From contig FR881217.1 in the NCBI GenBank assembly GCA_000434735.1, forward strand, positions 7,495 to 49,830: 42,336 nucleotides of DNA, given 5' to 3'. A program made the translations under genes and the position numbers. Position 1 is the stretch's first letter. Each line of letters opens with the position of its first letter. This stretch comes from Bacteroides sp. CAG:530 (GTDB taxonomy: Bacteria; Bacteroidota; Bacteroidia; Bacteroidales; Bacteroidaceae). The notes below the pieces were generated by a model. It saw nothing but the letters and a program-made list of their open reading frames with translations. It made no database searches and was not told where the DNA came from. Shown here in pieces: positions 1-9,095 of this stretch.

Positions 1-26
1 AGAGAAAGAGTGTATAACAAAACCCA

Positions 27-3000
27 ATGAGTAAACTAACCCGATTGAAATATATAGTCCGTACATCCATCATAGTGATTATGGTATGTTACTTCGGACT
101 GATGGCTATACTCAGCTTTCCGCTTATACAGAACAAGATTTCAAGAATAGCGGCAAGACAGCTGAGCGAGTTGTTTCATACAGAGGTTAGCATAGGGAAT
201 GTCGATTTAGGGTTGCTCAACCGTATCATACTTCAGAACGTACTTATTAAAGACCAAAGCAACAATGAGATGCTAAAGGCGTCGCGTTTATCTGCCAAGT
301 TCGAACTGTTGCCTTTGCTCCACGGGCATATTCGCATAAGCAGCGTGCAGCTGTTCGGACTTAACGCAAGGATAAACAAGGCCGACGAAAACGCCATCGC
401 GAACTGTCAGTTCCTGATAGACGCCCTCGCCTCGAAAGATACCGTAAAGAAAGAAAATAACCTCGACCTGCGTATAAACGCTGTATTGATACGTAGAGGG
501 CAGGTACATTACGACTTGCTCTCGGTTCCCGAGACTGATGGAGTATTCAACGCGTCGCATATCGGAGTGGAGAATCTATCGGCTACCTTATCACTGAAGG
601 CTCTGAACAGAGACACCATAAACATGCAGGTTAAGCGTATGAGCCTGACAGAGAAGAGCGGATTTGTGCTTGAGAAACTTTCGATGAAGTTTGTAGCCAA
701 CCACCGTGGTGTACGGGGAGAGAAGATAGAAATGCGTCTGCCTAACTCCAAGCTGAGCATAGATACGCTCTTCGCCCGTTTCGACAGTGTGGCGTGTATA
801 GCCACAGCCGACAATAGCCTGAAGTACGCTGCTAACCTACGAGCGAATGTCACTCCATCGGACCTGAAGATGTTTGTTCCGGCACTGTCGGATTTCAACG
901 ATAAGGCATTGCTGCACGTAAAGGTGCACGGTGAGGGAAGCCATGCGCAATGCGATGAGTTTGACTTATCGAACCCAGACAAGAACCTACGACTGAAAAT
1001 AGAAGGTGTGGTAAACCACTGGAATACCCCGAAAGATATATTCGTATTCGGTAAAGTATCTGATTTAACCGCCGAAAAAGAGGGACTGAAATGGCTGTTC
1101 CGCAATCTGAATCCGCATAAAGAGACTCCCGCCATAGTAGAGAGACTGGGCGACACGTACTTTAGTGGAGACGTAAGTGGCAAGCTGAGCCAGCTAACCA
1201 CACACGGCACGCTGCTGTGCGAAGCGGGCGAAGTGGATGCCAACATCACCATGCACAGCGATACTATAAGCGGACTGCGCTCGTTCTCGGGACACGTATC
1301 GAGTCAAGAGCTGAACGTAGGCAAACTTGCTGGGCAGGAAAAAACACTGGGCAACGCCGCTTTCGACATTTCGCTTAAAGGATTCAGCTATCACAACGGA
1401 GCCATCGAATCGCATATAAAAGGTGTAATCTCGTCTCTTACATACAAGGATTATGAATACAAGAACATCAGTATGGACGGGAAATACACGCCCGGAGGCT
1501 TCAACGGCAAACTCTCGCTTAACGACGAAAACGGAAACATAGAAATAGACGGACGCTTCGATACAAGAAAACGAATTCCGGAGTATAACTTGAGAGCGGT
1601 GGTGAAGAACTTCCGCCCAAATGCCTTGCATCTTACAGACAAGTATAAGGATACCGACTTGGCAGTGAATCTGACAGCCGATTTCAGCGGTAGGTCTATA
1701 GACGATATGCAGGGCAGCATCAACATTGACAGTCTGAGCGTTTCGGCTCCCGATCCGGAAGAGTCTTATTTCCTTGACAACTTCAGCATCAAGGCCGAAA
1801 ACGACACGGATAATGAAAACAAGCAGATAACGGTTAGCTCGCCTTTCATGAACGGTATAGTGAAAGGGCATTACTCGTATCGCACACTGCCTGCCAGCAT
1901 CATGAAGGCGGTACAGAAGCACATACCGTCATTGATAGGAATAGGAAAGAATAACACCCCTACTACGAACGACTTCCAATTTAATTTCACGGTAGACGAC
2001 TCGAAGATGCTGCGCGCACTGAATGTGCCTCTGGAGATAAGAATACCAGCGACGCTGAAAGGATATGTAGACGATAAGCATAACCGGATGCGCATAACCG
2101 GATATGCGCCCGAATTCATTTACGACGGAACGTACTATGAGGGAGGTAATCTGCAATGCAGCAACACCGACAAGAATATCAATTGCCAGATACGCGCCAA
2201 CAAGCGGAAGAAGAACGGCGAGATGCTTAACGTGGCAGTAAGCGCAAAGGCGCAGGATGATGTTTTGACTACCATCTTAAACTGGGGCAACAATACTACG
2301 TCTACTTTCTGCGGAAACCTGAAAGCTGAGACTCGATTCAAGCAGCCTCAGGGAAAAGGAAAGTTGCTGACGCAGATAAATCTGAAGCCCAGCACCGTTA
2401 TTTTGAACGATACGGTATGGAACGTGCATCCGTCTGAAATCACTATCGACAACGGTACGGTGAGCATCGATCATTTCCTCTTCGAGCATAAGAAGCAGTT
2501 CTTGGCTGCCAACGGAAAGATTGGTAAGGCGGAAACAGACTCGTGCATAGTAGAACTGAACGACATCAACCTTAATTATGTGATGAACCTTATCAACTTT
2601 GATGCGGTTAAGTTCAGCGGAATGATTACCGGAAAAGTACACTTGCACCACTTGCTATCAGACCCCGTAATGTATACACGACTCAATGCCAAGAACTTCT
2701 CCCTGAACGATGCCTTGCTGGGACGAGGTGACATACGTGGCGTGTGGGACGCAGACCTTGGCGGAGTGCGACTGGAAGCCGACATACCAGAAAACGAAGG
2801 CAGGTCTACACGCGTAGTGGGCTACGTTTCGCCAAAAGAGAAAGGACTCGACTTGAATATTCAGGCCAACGGTACTACCTTGGCTTTCCTCGCGCCATTC
2901 ATAGACGGTATATTCGAGAAGCCTACAGGACGTGCATACGGCCATGTAAGACTGTACGGGCCGTTCTCACAGCTCGACTTGGAGGGGGCGGTGAAAGCAA

Positions 3001-4538
3001 ACGCCACAATGAAGATAATAGTGCTAAATACTACTTATCATGCCGAAACAACCGACTCGGTGCGCATTACATCAGGAAGATTCGATTTCCGTAACGTGCA
3101 GCTCTCGGATATGCAGGGACATAAAGGAACAGCCAACGGGGCATTACAGCACACCAAGCTGAAGAACCTGAAATATGACTTCCGCTTCAATACTCAGGGC
3201 ATGAATGTGTTCTACAGTGAAAAGGAGACTCCCGACTTCCCGTTCTACGGAAAGATATACGCTACCGGCGATGTGCTGCTACGTGGCGGAAACAATACGC
3301 TGAACGTTGATGGAACGCTTAGGAGCAACAGCAACACCGTATTTACTTATGTGGCAAGCACCGCAGCCGAGGCAACGGATAATCAGTTTATCACATTCGT
3401 AGACAAGACGCCGCGACGCAAGCAGGAGGTTATAAATACTGAGCTGTATCATCATCTAAACGTAAAAGACGGAAAAGACAACGGAGAAATGGATACTCCT
3501 ACCGATATGCATATCGACCTGCAAATAGACGCTTCGCCCGAAGCTACCATGCGTATAGTGCTCGATGCGGCATCGGGCGATTATATATCCGCCAACGGAA
3601 GCGGTAATCTGCACCTTAATTTTTATAATAAGGGCGATTTCCAATTGTTCGGTACGTATAATATAGAAGAAGGTGTATACAAGATGAGTATGCAGAACGT
3701 AATCCGAAAGGATTTCACACTGCAGCGTGGAGGTATAGTTTCGTTCAACGGTAACCCGAAGGAGGCCAACCTGAACGTGAAAGCTATTTACACAGTTAAT
3801 TCGGCTTCACTGAACGACCTTGTGGCAGACGCTTCGTCAAACAAAGGTACGGTAAAAGTGAATTGTATAGTGAACCTGACGGGAAGCCTCACCTCGCCTA
3901 CCCTGAAGTTCGACTTGGAACTGCCTACCGTTAACGATGAGGACCGCGCCTTGGTAAGAAGTCTCACCAACACAGAAGAGTCTATGAATACCCAGATTAT
4001 ATATCTGCTGGGTATAGGTAAGTTCTATACGCAAGACTATAACAGCAACAACACGCAGAGCGATGCCACCAGTTCGTTGGCTTTCAGTACGCTGTCGGGA
4101 CAACTCAACAATATCCTGTCGCAAATGATTACCAGCCAGCACTGGAATGTGGGCACTAACCTGAGTACCGGACAAAGAGGCTGGAGCGACGTGGAAGCCG
4201 AAGCTATCTTGTCGGGACGACTGCTGAATAACCGCCTCATCATAAACGGTAACTTCGGATATAGAGATAACCCGATGCGTAACACCAACTTTGTAGGCGA
4301 CTTTGAAGCACAATGGTTACTAACCAAGAGCGGAGAATTCAGACTGAAAGGTTATAACCAGACTAACGACAGATACTTCACGAAAACTACCCTAACAACA
4401 CAGGGCGTGGGACTGATGTATCAAAAGGAATTCAGCAACTGGCGACAACTGTTCGACTGGATTCTTCTTAGAAAGCGGAAGAACAAAGCAACAGTAGCAC
4501 AGCCCGCCGCAAGAGAGAAAAGAGAAAACAAGAAATAA
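27..4538 (+). CDS. tamB: TamB-like translocation/assembly module protein
   Basis: The 1503-residue product has one N-terminal membrane helix (about residues 12-34), then a very long stretch rich in beta-strand-like alternating sequence, as in AsmA/TamB proteins. The C-terminal ~400 residues look like the TamB (DUF490) domain, including a late 'LLNNRLIINGNFGYRDNP' segment. In the family, TamB is anchored in the inner membrane, spans the periplasm and helps outer-membrane protein insertion or lipid transport to the outer membrane. The length suits Bacteroidales homologues. The ATG at 27 is followed directly by the hydrophobic anchor, so this start is sensible. Only 26 bases of upstream sequence are visible. 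aguA starts 16 bases downstream, so the two may be cotranscribed, without an obvious functional link. The family call is confident; the exact cargo is unknown. Confidence 0.88.
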   Translation: MSKLTRLKYIVRTSIIVIMVCYFGLMAILSFPLIQNKISRIAARQLSELFHTEVSIGNVDLGLLNRIILQNVLIKDQSNNEMLKASRLSAKFELLPLLHGHIRISSVQLFGLNARINKADENAIANCQFLIDALASKDTVKKENNLDLRINAVLIRRGQVHYDLLSVPETDGVFNASHIGVENLSATLSLKALNRDTINMQVKRMSLTEKSGFVLEKLSMKFVANHRGVRGEKIEMRLPNSKLSIDTLFARFDSVACIATADNSLKYAANLRANVTPSDLKMFVPALSDFNDKALLHVKVHGEGSHAQCDEFDLSNPDKNLRLKIEGVVNHWNTPKDIFVFGKVSDLTAEKEGLKWLFRNLNPHKETPAIVERLGDTYFSGDVSGKLSQLTTHGTLLCEAGEVDANITMHSDTISGLRSFSGHVSSQELNVGKLAGQEKTLGNAAFDISLKGFSYHNGAIESHIKGVISSLTYKDYEYKNISMDGKYTPGGFNGKLSLNDENGNIEIDGRFDTRKRIPEYNLRAVVKNFRPNALHLTDKYKDTDLAVNLTADFSGRSIDDMQGSINIDSLSVSAPDPEESYFLDNFSIKAENDTDNENKQITVSSPFMNGIVKGHYSYRTLPASIMKAVQKHIPSLIGIGKNNTPTTNDFQFNFTVDDSKMLRALNVPLEIRIPATLKGYVDDKHNRMRITGYAPEFIYDGTYYEGGNLQCSNTDKNINCQIRANKRKKNGEMLNVAVSAKAQDDVLTTILNWGNNTTSTFCGNLKAETRFKQPQGKGKLLTQINLKPSTVILNDTVWNVHPSEITIDNGTVSIDHFLFEHKKQFLAANGKIGKAETDSCIVELNDINLNYVMNLINFDAVKFSGMITGKVHLHHLLSDPVMYTRLNAKNFSLNDALLGRGDIRGVWDADLGGVRLEADIPENEGRSTRVVGYVSPKEKGLDLNIQANGTTLAFLAPFIDGIFEKPTGRAYGHVRLYGPFSQLDLEGAVKANATMKIIVLNTTYHAETTDSVRITSGRFDFRNVQLSDMQGHKGTANGALQHTKLKNLKYDFRFNTQGMNVFYSEKETPDFPFYGKIYATGDVLLRGGNNTLNVDGTLRSNSNTVFTYVASTAAEATDNQFITFVDKTPRRKQEVINTELYHHLNVKDGKDNGEMDTPTDMHIDLQIDASPEATMRIVLDAASGDYISANGSGNLHLNFYNKGDFQLFGTYNIEEGVYKMSMQNVIRKDFTLQRGGIVSFNGNPKEANLNVKAIYTVNSASLNDLVADASSNKGTVKVNCIVNLTGSLTSPTLKFDLELPTVNDEDRALVRSLTNTEESMNTQIIYLLGIGKFYTQDYNSNNTQSDATSSLAFSTLSGQLNNILSQMITSQHWNVGTNLSTGQRGWSDVEAEAILSGRLLNNRLIINGNFGYRDNPMRNTNFVGDFEAQWLLTKSGEFRLKGYNQTNDRYFTKTTLTTQGVGLMYQKEFSNWRQLFDWILLRKRKNKATVAQPAAREKRENKK

Positions 4539-4554
4539 TAGACACTATAAGAAT

Positions 4555-5589
4555 ATGGAAAAAGAATTTTATTTGCCCGCCGAATGGCAGAAACAGAGCT
4601 TTATACAGCTGACATGGCCTCACGAGGAAACCGACTGGGCGTATATGTTAGACGAAGTGGAAAAATGCTTTCTCCAACTGGCACGCGAAATAGCAAGCCG
4701 ACAACAACTTGTGGTTGTAGCTCCGCAGTTTCCGGATGCCTTGAAAGATTTTGAATATAAAGAGAATCTTATATATGTAAGTTGCCCCACTAACGACACG
4801 TGGGCTCGCGACCATGCGTTCATCACCCTACAGCAGAAAGATGCGGCTCCGATGCTACTCGACTTCTGCTTTAACGGATGGGGAATGAAGTTCGCCGCCA
4901 ACAAAGATAATCTTATAAACGGTCGCCTTTATAAAACGGGACTGCTTAACGGACATTACGTAAACTGTCGTAACTTCGTGCTCGAAGGCGGATCTATAGA
5001 AAGCGACGGAAAAGGTACGATGCTTACCACATCACCTTGCCTACTCGCCCCCAACAGAAACGATACCATGAGCAGAAGCGATATAGAACAATATCTGAAA
5101 GAGCGATTCAACCTTCAGCAGGTGCTGTGGCTTGACTACGGATACTTGGCAGGCGATGATACCGACAGCCATGTAGACACGCTGGCTCGCCTTTGCCCTA
5201 ACGACACCATCACCTACGTGAAATGCACCGACAAGGACGATGAGCATTACGGAGCGTTGACATCAATGGAAGAGCAGCTAAAGATATTCCGCACACTCGA
5301 CGGAAAGCCTTACCGATTGTTGCCTCTGCCCATGACGCAAGCCATCTACGACGAAGACGGACTACGTCTGCCAGCAACTTACGCCAACTTCCTTATCATG
5401 AACGATGCGGTGCTGTATCCTACATACGCACAGCCAGAAAACGATAAGTTGGCAGCGGAAGTACTGCAAGAAGCGTTCCCCGACAAAGAAATAGTAGGCA
5501 TAGACTGCCGCGCCCTGATTAAGCAGCACGGATCATTGCACTGCGTAACCATGCAATATCCAGAAACAGTATTGTCTAACAATAAGTAA
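4555..5589 (+). CDS. aguA: Agmatine deiminase (agmatine iminohydrolase)
   Basis: This 344-residue protein should convert agmatine to N-carbamoylputrescine and ammonia in the cytoplasm, a step from arginine to polyamines. Family motifs seen are 'WARDHAF', 'NFVLEGGSIESDG', 'GDDTDSHVDTLARL' and the C-terminal 'HGSLHC', whose Cys near residue 330 is the expected nucleophile of the guanidino-group-modifying (peptidyl-arginine deiminase-like) fold. Length is normal. It sits 16 bases after tamB and 21 bases before the N-carbamoylputrescine amidase gene, which performs the next reaction, and this pairing strongly supports the call over arginine deiminase. No arginine decarboxylase gene is present in the window, so the supply of agmatine must come from elsewhere. 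Confidence 0.95.
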   Translation: MEKEFYLPAEWQKQSFIQLTWPHEETDWAYMLDEVEKCFLQLAREIASRQQLVVVAPQFPDALKDFEYKENLIYVSCPTNDTWARDHAFITLQQKDAAPMLLDFCFNGWGMKFAANKDNLINGRLYKTGLLNGHYVNCRNFVLEGGSIESDGKGTMLTTSPCLLAPNRNDTMSRSDIEQYLKERFNLQQVLWLDYGYLAGDDTDSHVDTLARLCPNDTITYVKCTDKDDEHYGALTSMEEQLKIFRTLDGKPYRLLPLPMTQAIYDEDGLRLPATYANFLIMNDAVLYPTYAQPENDKLAAEVLQEAFPDKEIVGIDCRALIKQHGSLHCVTMQYPETVLSNNK

Positions 5590-5610
5590 ATACATATACA
5601 TCAAAGCCAT

Positions 5611-6498
5611 ATGAACAGAATTATACGCGTGGGACTAGTACAGCAATCGTGCGGTCCCGACCTTCACAATAACTTAGAGAAACTTCACGCCAACATAGCA
5701 ACAGTGGCACGTGCCGGAGCGCAACTCGTAGTTCTGCAAGAATTGCATAACACTCCTTATTTCTGTCAGACAGAAGACACTTCACTCTTCGATTTAGCAG
5801 AGCCTATACCCGGTCCGTCAACAGGATTTTACAGTGAAATAGCCGCAGCGTATAAAATCGTCCTCGTAACTTCATTGTTCGAGCGCCGAGCAGCCGGATT
5901 ATATCACAACACAGCCGTAGTGTTCGATGCCGACGGTAGCATAGCAGGCAAGTATCGCAAGATGCATATTCCTGATGACCCTGCATACTACGAGAAGTTC
6001 TACTTTACTCCGGGCGATATAGGATTCGAACCGATACAGACATCTATCGGTAAGTTGGGAGTGCAGGTTTGTTGGGACCAGTGGTATCCGGAAGGAGCAC
6101 GCCTCATGGCACTGAAGGGAGCGGAACTGCTTATCTACCCTACCGCTATAGGATGGGAAAGCACTGATACCGCCGAAGAAAAAGCTCGCCAGCTTGGTGC
6201 GTGGGTTACAGTACAGCGTGGACATGCCGTAGCTAATGGATTGCCTGTAATAGCCGTAAACCGTGTAGGACTTGAACCCGACCCGTCAGGCCAGACAAAC
6301 GGTATCCAGTTCTGGGGAAACAGTTTCGTAGCCGGTCCGCAGGGTGAAATATTGGTACAAGGCAGTAATAGCAAAGAAGAAAACATCATTGTTGATATTG
6401 ACATGAACCGCAGCGAGAACGTACGTCGTTGGTGGCCGTTCTTACGCGACCGCCGCATAGAGAAGTTCGATGAGTTGACCAAGCGATTTATCGATTAA
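5611..6498 (+). CDS. aguB: N-carbamoylputrescine amidase
   Basis: The 295-residue product is a carbon-nitrogen hydrolase (nitrilase superfamily) that should hydrolyse N-carbamoylputrescine to putrescine, CO2 and ammonia. The Glu-Lys-Cys catalytic triad is visible: Glu in 'LQELHNTPYF', Lys in 'KYRKMHIPDD', and Cys154 in 'VQVCWDQWYPE'. The length and the closing 'RRWWPFLRDRRIEKF' segment are typical of the plant/bacterial AguB group. It follows aguA by 21 bases and is closed by a terminator hairpin about 25 bases after its stop. The specificity call rests on the aguA neighbour as well as the sequence; related beta-ureidopropionases have the same fold. Confidence 0.94.
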   Translation: MNRIIRVGLVQQSCGPDLHNNLEKLHANIATVARAGAQLVVLQELHNTPYFCQTEDTSLFDLAEPIPGPSTGFYSEIAAAYKIVLVTSLFERRAAGLYHNTAVVFDADGSIAGKYRKMHIPDDPAYYEKFYFTPGDIGFEPIQTSIGKLGVQVCWDQWYPEGARLMALKGAELLIYPTAIGWESTDTAEEKARQLGAWVTVQRGHAVANGLPVIAVNRVGLEPDPSGQTNGIQFWGNSFVAGPQGEILVQGSNSKEENIIVDIDMNRSENVRRWWPFLRDRRIEKFDELTKRFID

Positions 6499-6523
6499 AC
6501 TACTCACATATATAAGCGTAATT

Positions 6524-6580
6524 CGCTCTGCAAAAGTAAAGGCATTACAATATGTGCTTTTGCTTCTGCAGAGCGTTTTT
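6524..6580 (+). terminator. Rho-independent terminator after aguB
   Basis: The arms CGCTCTGCA (6524-6532) and TGCAGAGCG (6567-6575) are perfectly complementary over 9 bp. The inner bases continue as an imperfect stem (AAAGTAAAGG against CTTTTGCTTC), and a T-run follows at 6576-6580. It closes the tamB-aguA-aguB transcript. Confidence 0.85.
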
Positions 6581-6642
6581 ATTTAATACTTTCTTGCTAA
6601 CAGTGCAAGTAAAACAATAACCAACCAACGGACATTCTATAA

Positions 6643-6721
6643 ACTTAGGTTAAGTCTTTATATACTTAAGCTGAGTTTATATATACTTAGGCTAGGTTTT
6701 TATATACTTAAGCTAAGTATA
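6643..6721. repeat. Four near-palindromic 13-mers phased at exactly 21 bp
   Basis: The core ACTTA-N3-TAAGT (with variants TGAGT and TAGGT) starts at 6643, 6664, 6685 and 6706, exactly 21 bases apart, with AT-rich spacers. The last copy extends to the 19-mer TATACTTAAGCTAAGTATA (6703-6721), with 8-bp perfect arms around AGC. A 21-bp period is two helical turns, so all centres face the same side of the DNA. It lies between the aguB terminator and the hisH promoter. The rest of the 6499-6956 gap shows no ORF or RNA gene I can support. Function is unknown: an operator array or a minisatellite are both possible. Confidence 0.8.
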
Positions 6722-6919
6722 GAGATTTGCATAAAACAACCCATATTTCTCTATAAGGCAGACTTACTTACAAATTGTCAGCATCAAGACTATTACCCTA
6801 CTACATCTTTTCATTGTATTTGTTGCATGAAAATCACACTTCAGTACTACTTTAGTCAAAAAACAGTGCGCAAATTTAACTTTTAGCTAATTATTTTACC
6901 TGTTTCTCGTATAAATTGT

Positions 6920-6927
6920 TACTTTTG
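6920..6927 (+). promoter_or_regulatory. Putative -7 element for the his operon
   Basis: TACTTTTG matches the Bacteroides -7 consensus TAnnTTTG and lies 29 bases before the hisH start. A weak -33-like TTTA is at 6895-6898, with a 21-bp spacer. This is a motif match only. Confidence 0.5.
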
Positions 6928-6956
6928 CCCTACATTCTTAATCATAGCATAAGGAA

Positions 6957-7547
6957 ATGAACGTTGCAATTATCAAATACAATGCGGGAAACATCTTCTC
7001 TGTAGATTATGCCCTGAAAAGATTAGGCGTTGAACCCATCATTACTGCAGATGCCGAACTTCTGCAAAAGGCCGACAAAATAATCTTTCCCGGTGTAGGC
7101 GAAGCCAAGAACACCATGCAGTATCTGGAGGAACACCATCTGGACAGACTCATCAAGGACCTGAAACAACCGGTTTTAGGAATTTGTTTGGGAATGCAAC
7201 TCATGTGCCGCCACTCTGAAGAAGGCGACGTGGACTGCTTGGGTATATTCGATGCCGATGTACTTAAATTCTCTCCCACACGCCACGAAGACAAGGTGCC
7301 GCACGTAGGATGGAACACGATAACCGACACACGCAGTGCGTTATTCGATGGATTCACAAAAGAAGAGTTCGTCTACTTTGTGCACAGCTATTACGTTCCG
7401 CTGAATGAGCATACGGCAGCACAGACCGAATATATACTGCCCTATAGTTCGGCGCTACATAAAGACAATTTCTACGCCACACAGTTCCACCCCGAAAAGA
7501 GCGGAAAGGCGGGCGAACGGATTCTCTCTAATTTCCTTAACCTATAA
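6957..7547 (+). CDS. hisH: Imidazole glycerol phosphate synthase, glutaminase subunit
   Basis: The 196-residue product is a class I glutamine amidotransferase that supplies ammonia to HisF. The catalytic Cys is in 'LGICLGMQLMC', and His and Glu are in 'YATQFHPEKSG'; the N-terminal 'IIKYNAGNIFSVDYALKRLG' is typical of HisH. The start follows a TACTTTTG promoter element by 29 bases. hisA begins 16 bases after the stop and hisF follows hisA, so both halves of the HisH-HisF synthase are in one operon. It is the first gene of a hisH-A-F-IE cluster; hisG, hisD, hisC and hisB are absent from this stretch. Confidence 0.97.
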   Translation: MNVAIIKYNAGNIFSVDYALKRLGVEPIITADAELLQKADKIIFPGVGEAKNTMQYLEEHHLDRLIKDLKQPVLGICLGMQLMCRHSEEGDVDCLGIFDADVLKFSPTRHEDKVPHVGWNTITDTRSALFDGFTKEEFVYFVHSYYVPLNEHTAAQTEYILPYSSALHKDNFYATQFHPEKSGKAGERILSNFLNL

Positions 7548-7563
7548 AAAAACAGACAGAAAC

Positions 7564-8283
7564 ATGATAGAACTGATTCCTGCCATCGACATTATAGATG
7601 GAAAATGTGTCCGGCTTTCGCAAGGCGACTATGACTCGAAAAAGGTCTACAACGAAAATCCGGTTGAGGTAGCCAAGGAATTTGAATCGTATGGCATTAC
7701 CCGTCTGCACGTGGTAGACTTAGACGGAGCCGCTTCGCAGCATGTGGTAAATTACCGCACACTCGAAAATATAGCTGCAAAGACCTCGCTCATAATCGAC
7801 TTTGGCGGAGGCATAAAATCGGAAGGCGACCTGAACATCGCTTTCGAAAGCGGTGCCAGCATGGTGACACTGGGAAGCATAGCGGTAAAAGAGCCACAAC
7901 TTACTGAGCAGTGGATAAATAAATACGGCTCGCATAACATTATATTAGGAGCCGACGTGAGAGATAAAAAAATAGCCGTAAACGGATGGAAAGAAGACAG
8001 CGCCATAGAGCTGATGCCATTTCTTGAAAGCTATATCGGCAAGGGCATTCATAATGTTCTGTGCACTGACATCAGTTGCGACGGAATGCTGCAAGGTCCT
8101 TCTACCGAACTGTATAAAGAAATCATGAAGGCTCATCCCGAGCTGCACCTCATAGCCAGCGGCGGAGTAAGCGGCATAGGCGATATACTTCGTCTTGACG
8201 AAGCAGGCATACCGGCAGTGGTATTCGGCAAGGCCTTATACGAAGGACGCATCTCTCTGAAAGAATTGAGCAGATATCTTTAA
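7564..8283 (+). CDS. hisA: ProFAR isomerase (HisA)
   Basis: HisA isomerises ProFAR to PRFAR, the substrate of HisF, on a (beta/alpha)8 barrel. The 239-residue protein starts at 'MIELIPAIDIIDGKCVRL'; the open frame extends upstream to 7405 inside hisH, but that extension is not HisA-like and is rejected. The catalytic Asp is in 'PAIDIIDG', the second Asp lies in 'CTDISCDGMLQGP', and phosphate-binding glycines lie in 'IIDFGGGIKS' and 'LIASGGVSG'. It is 16 bases after hisH and 20 bases before hisF, so cotranscription is likely. Confidence 0.97.
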   Translation: MIELIPAIDIIDGKCVRLSQGDYDSKKVYNENPVEVAKEFESYGITRLHVVDLDGAASQHVVNYRTLENIAAKTSLIIDFGGGIKSEGDLNIAFESGASMVTLGSIAVKEPQLTEQWINKYGSHNIILGADVRDKKIAVNGWKEDSAIELMPFLESYIGKGIHNVLCTDISCDGMLQGPSTELYKEIMKAHPELHLIASGGVSGIGDILRLDEAGIPAVVFGKALYEGRISLKELSRYL

Positions 8284-8303
8284 CCTACAAACACGCTCTA
8301 ACT

Positions 8304-9059
8304 ATGTTAGCAAAACGTATCATACCTTGTTTGGACATAAAAGACGGACAAACCGTAAAAGGTACTAACTTTGTGAACTTAAGGCAAGCAGGCGACCCGG
8401 TAGAACTGGGTAAAGCCTACAGCGAACAAGGCGCAGACGAATTGGTATACCTTGACATTACCGCCAGCTACGAAGGACGAAAGACATTTACCGACCTTGT
8501 ACGTCGCATAGCTTCGCAAATAAGCATACCGTTTACCGTGGGCGGAGGCATTCATGAACTGAAAGACGTAGACCGATTGCTAAGCGCAGGAGCCGATAAG
8601 GTTTCAATCAACTCGGCAGCTATACGCAATCCGCAGCTCATAGATGACATAGCGTCGCATTTCGGGTCGCAGGTGTGTGTGGTAGCCATCGACGCCCGCA
8701 ACACCCCCTACGGATGGAAGTGCTTCCTGAACGGAGGACGCGTGGAGACAGAACGCAACCTGTTCGACTGGGCTCGCGAGGCTAACGACAGAGGTGCCGG
8801 AGAGATTCTATTCACCAGCATGGACCACGACGGCGTGAAAACAGGATACGCCAACGAAGCACTCGCTACTCTTGCCGACGAGCTGAGCATACCGGTCATA
8901 GCGTCGGGAGGAGCCGGAAAGAAAGAACACTTCCGCGACGCGTTTACCCAAGGAAAAGCCGACGCTGCACTGGCAGCCAGCGTTTTCCACTTCGGAGAAA
9001 TACCAATACCCGAACTGAAGCAATACCTCTTGAATGAAGGTATAAACGTAAGAATTTGA
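8304..9059 (+). CDS. hisF: Imidazole glycerol phosphate synthase, cyclase subunit
   Basis: HisF uses ammonia channelled from HisH to convert PRFAR to imidazole glycerol phosphate and AICAR. The 251-residue barrel starts 'MLAKRIIPCLDIKDG', where the Asp is the catalytic residue, and carries the second catalytic Asp in 'FTSMDHDGVKTGY'. Phosphate-binding loops are 'TVGGGIHE' and 'IASGGAGKKEH'. Length matches the family. It lies between hisA and hisIE in one direction with short gaps. Confidence 0.97.
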   Translation: MLAKRIIPCLDIKDGQTVKGTNFVNLRQAGDPVELGKAYSEQGADELVYLDITASYEGRKTFTDLVRRIASQISIPFTVGGGIHELKDVDRLLSAGADKVSINSAAIRNPQLIDDIASHFGSQVCVVAIDARNTPYGWKCFLNGGRVETERNLFDWAREANDRGAGEILFTSMDHDGVKTGYANEALATLADELSIPVIASGGAGKKEHFRDAFTQGKADAALAASVFHFGEIPIPELKQYLLNEGINVRI

Positions 9060-9095
9060 AAACAATACTAAATTACTAAATATATCTATTTGATT

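Noticed and set aside
2744..3094. Plus-strand open frame inside tamB, and similar long frames on the minus strand of tamB, valS, thiC and thiH.
   Set aside because: They are fully inside confident genes, give low-complexity or basic sequences without family motifs, and are shadows of the real reading frame.
6499..6956. Search for tRNA, small RNA or CRISPR in the long gaps (6499-6956, 23877-24213, 26404-26915).
   Set aside because: No tRNA T-loop (GTTCRANYC) with a matching cloverleaf, no spacer-repeat array of CRISPR type (the 21-bp units have no unique 30-40 bp spacers), and no rRNA were seen.
7405..7563. In-frame 53-codon extension upstream of hisA.
   Set aside because: It overlaps the end of hisH in another frame and HisA proteins begin at the MIELIPAIDIIDG segment at 7564.
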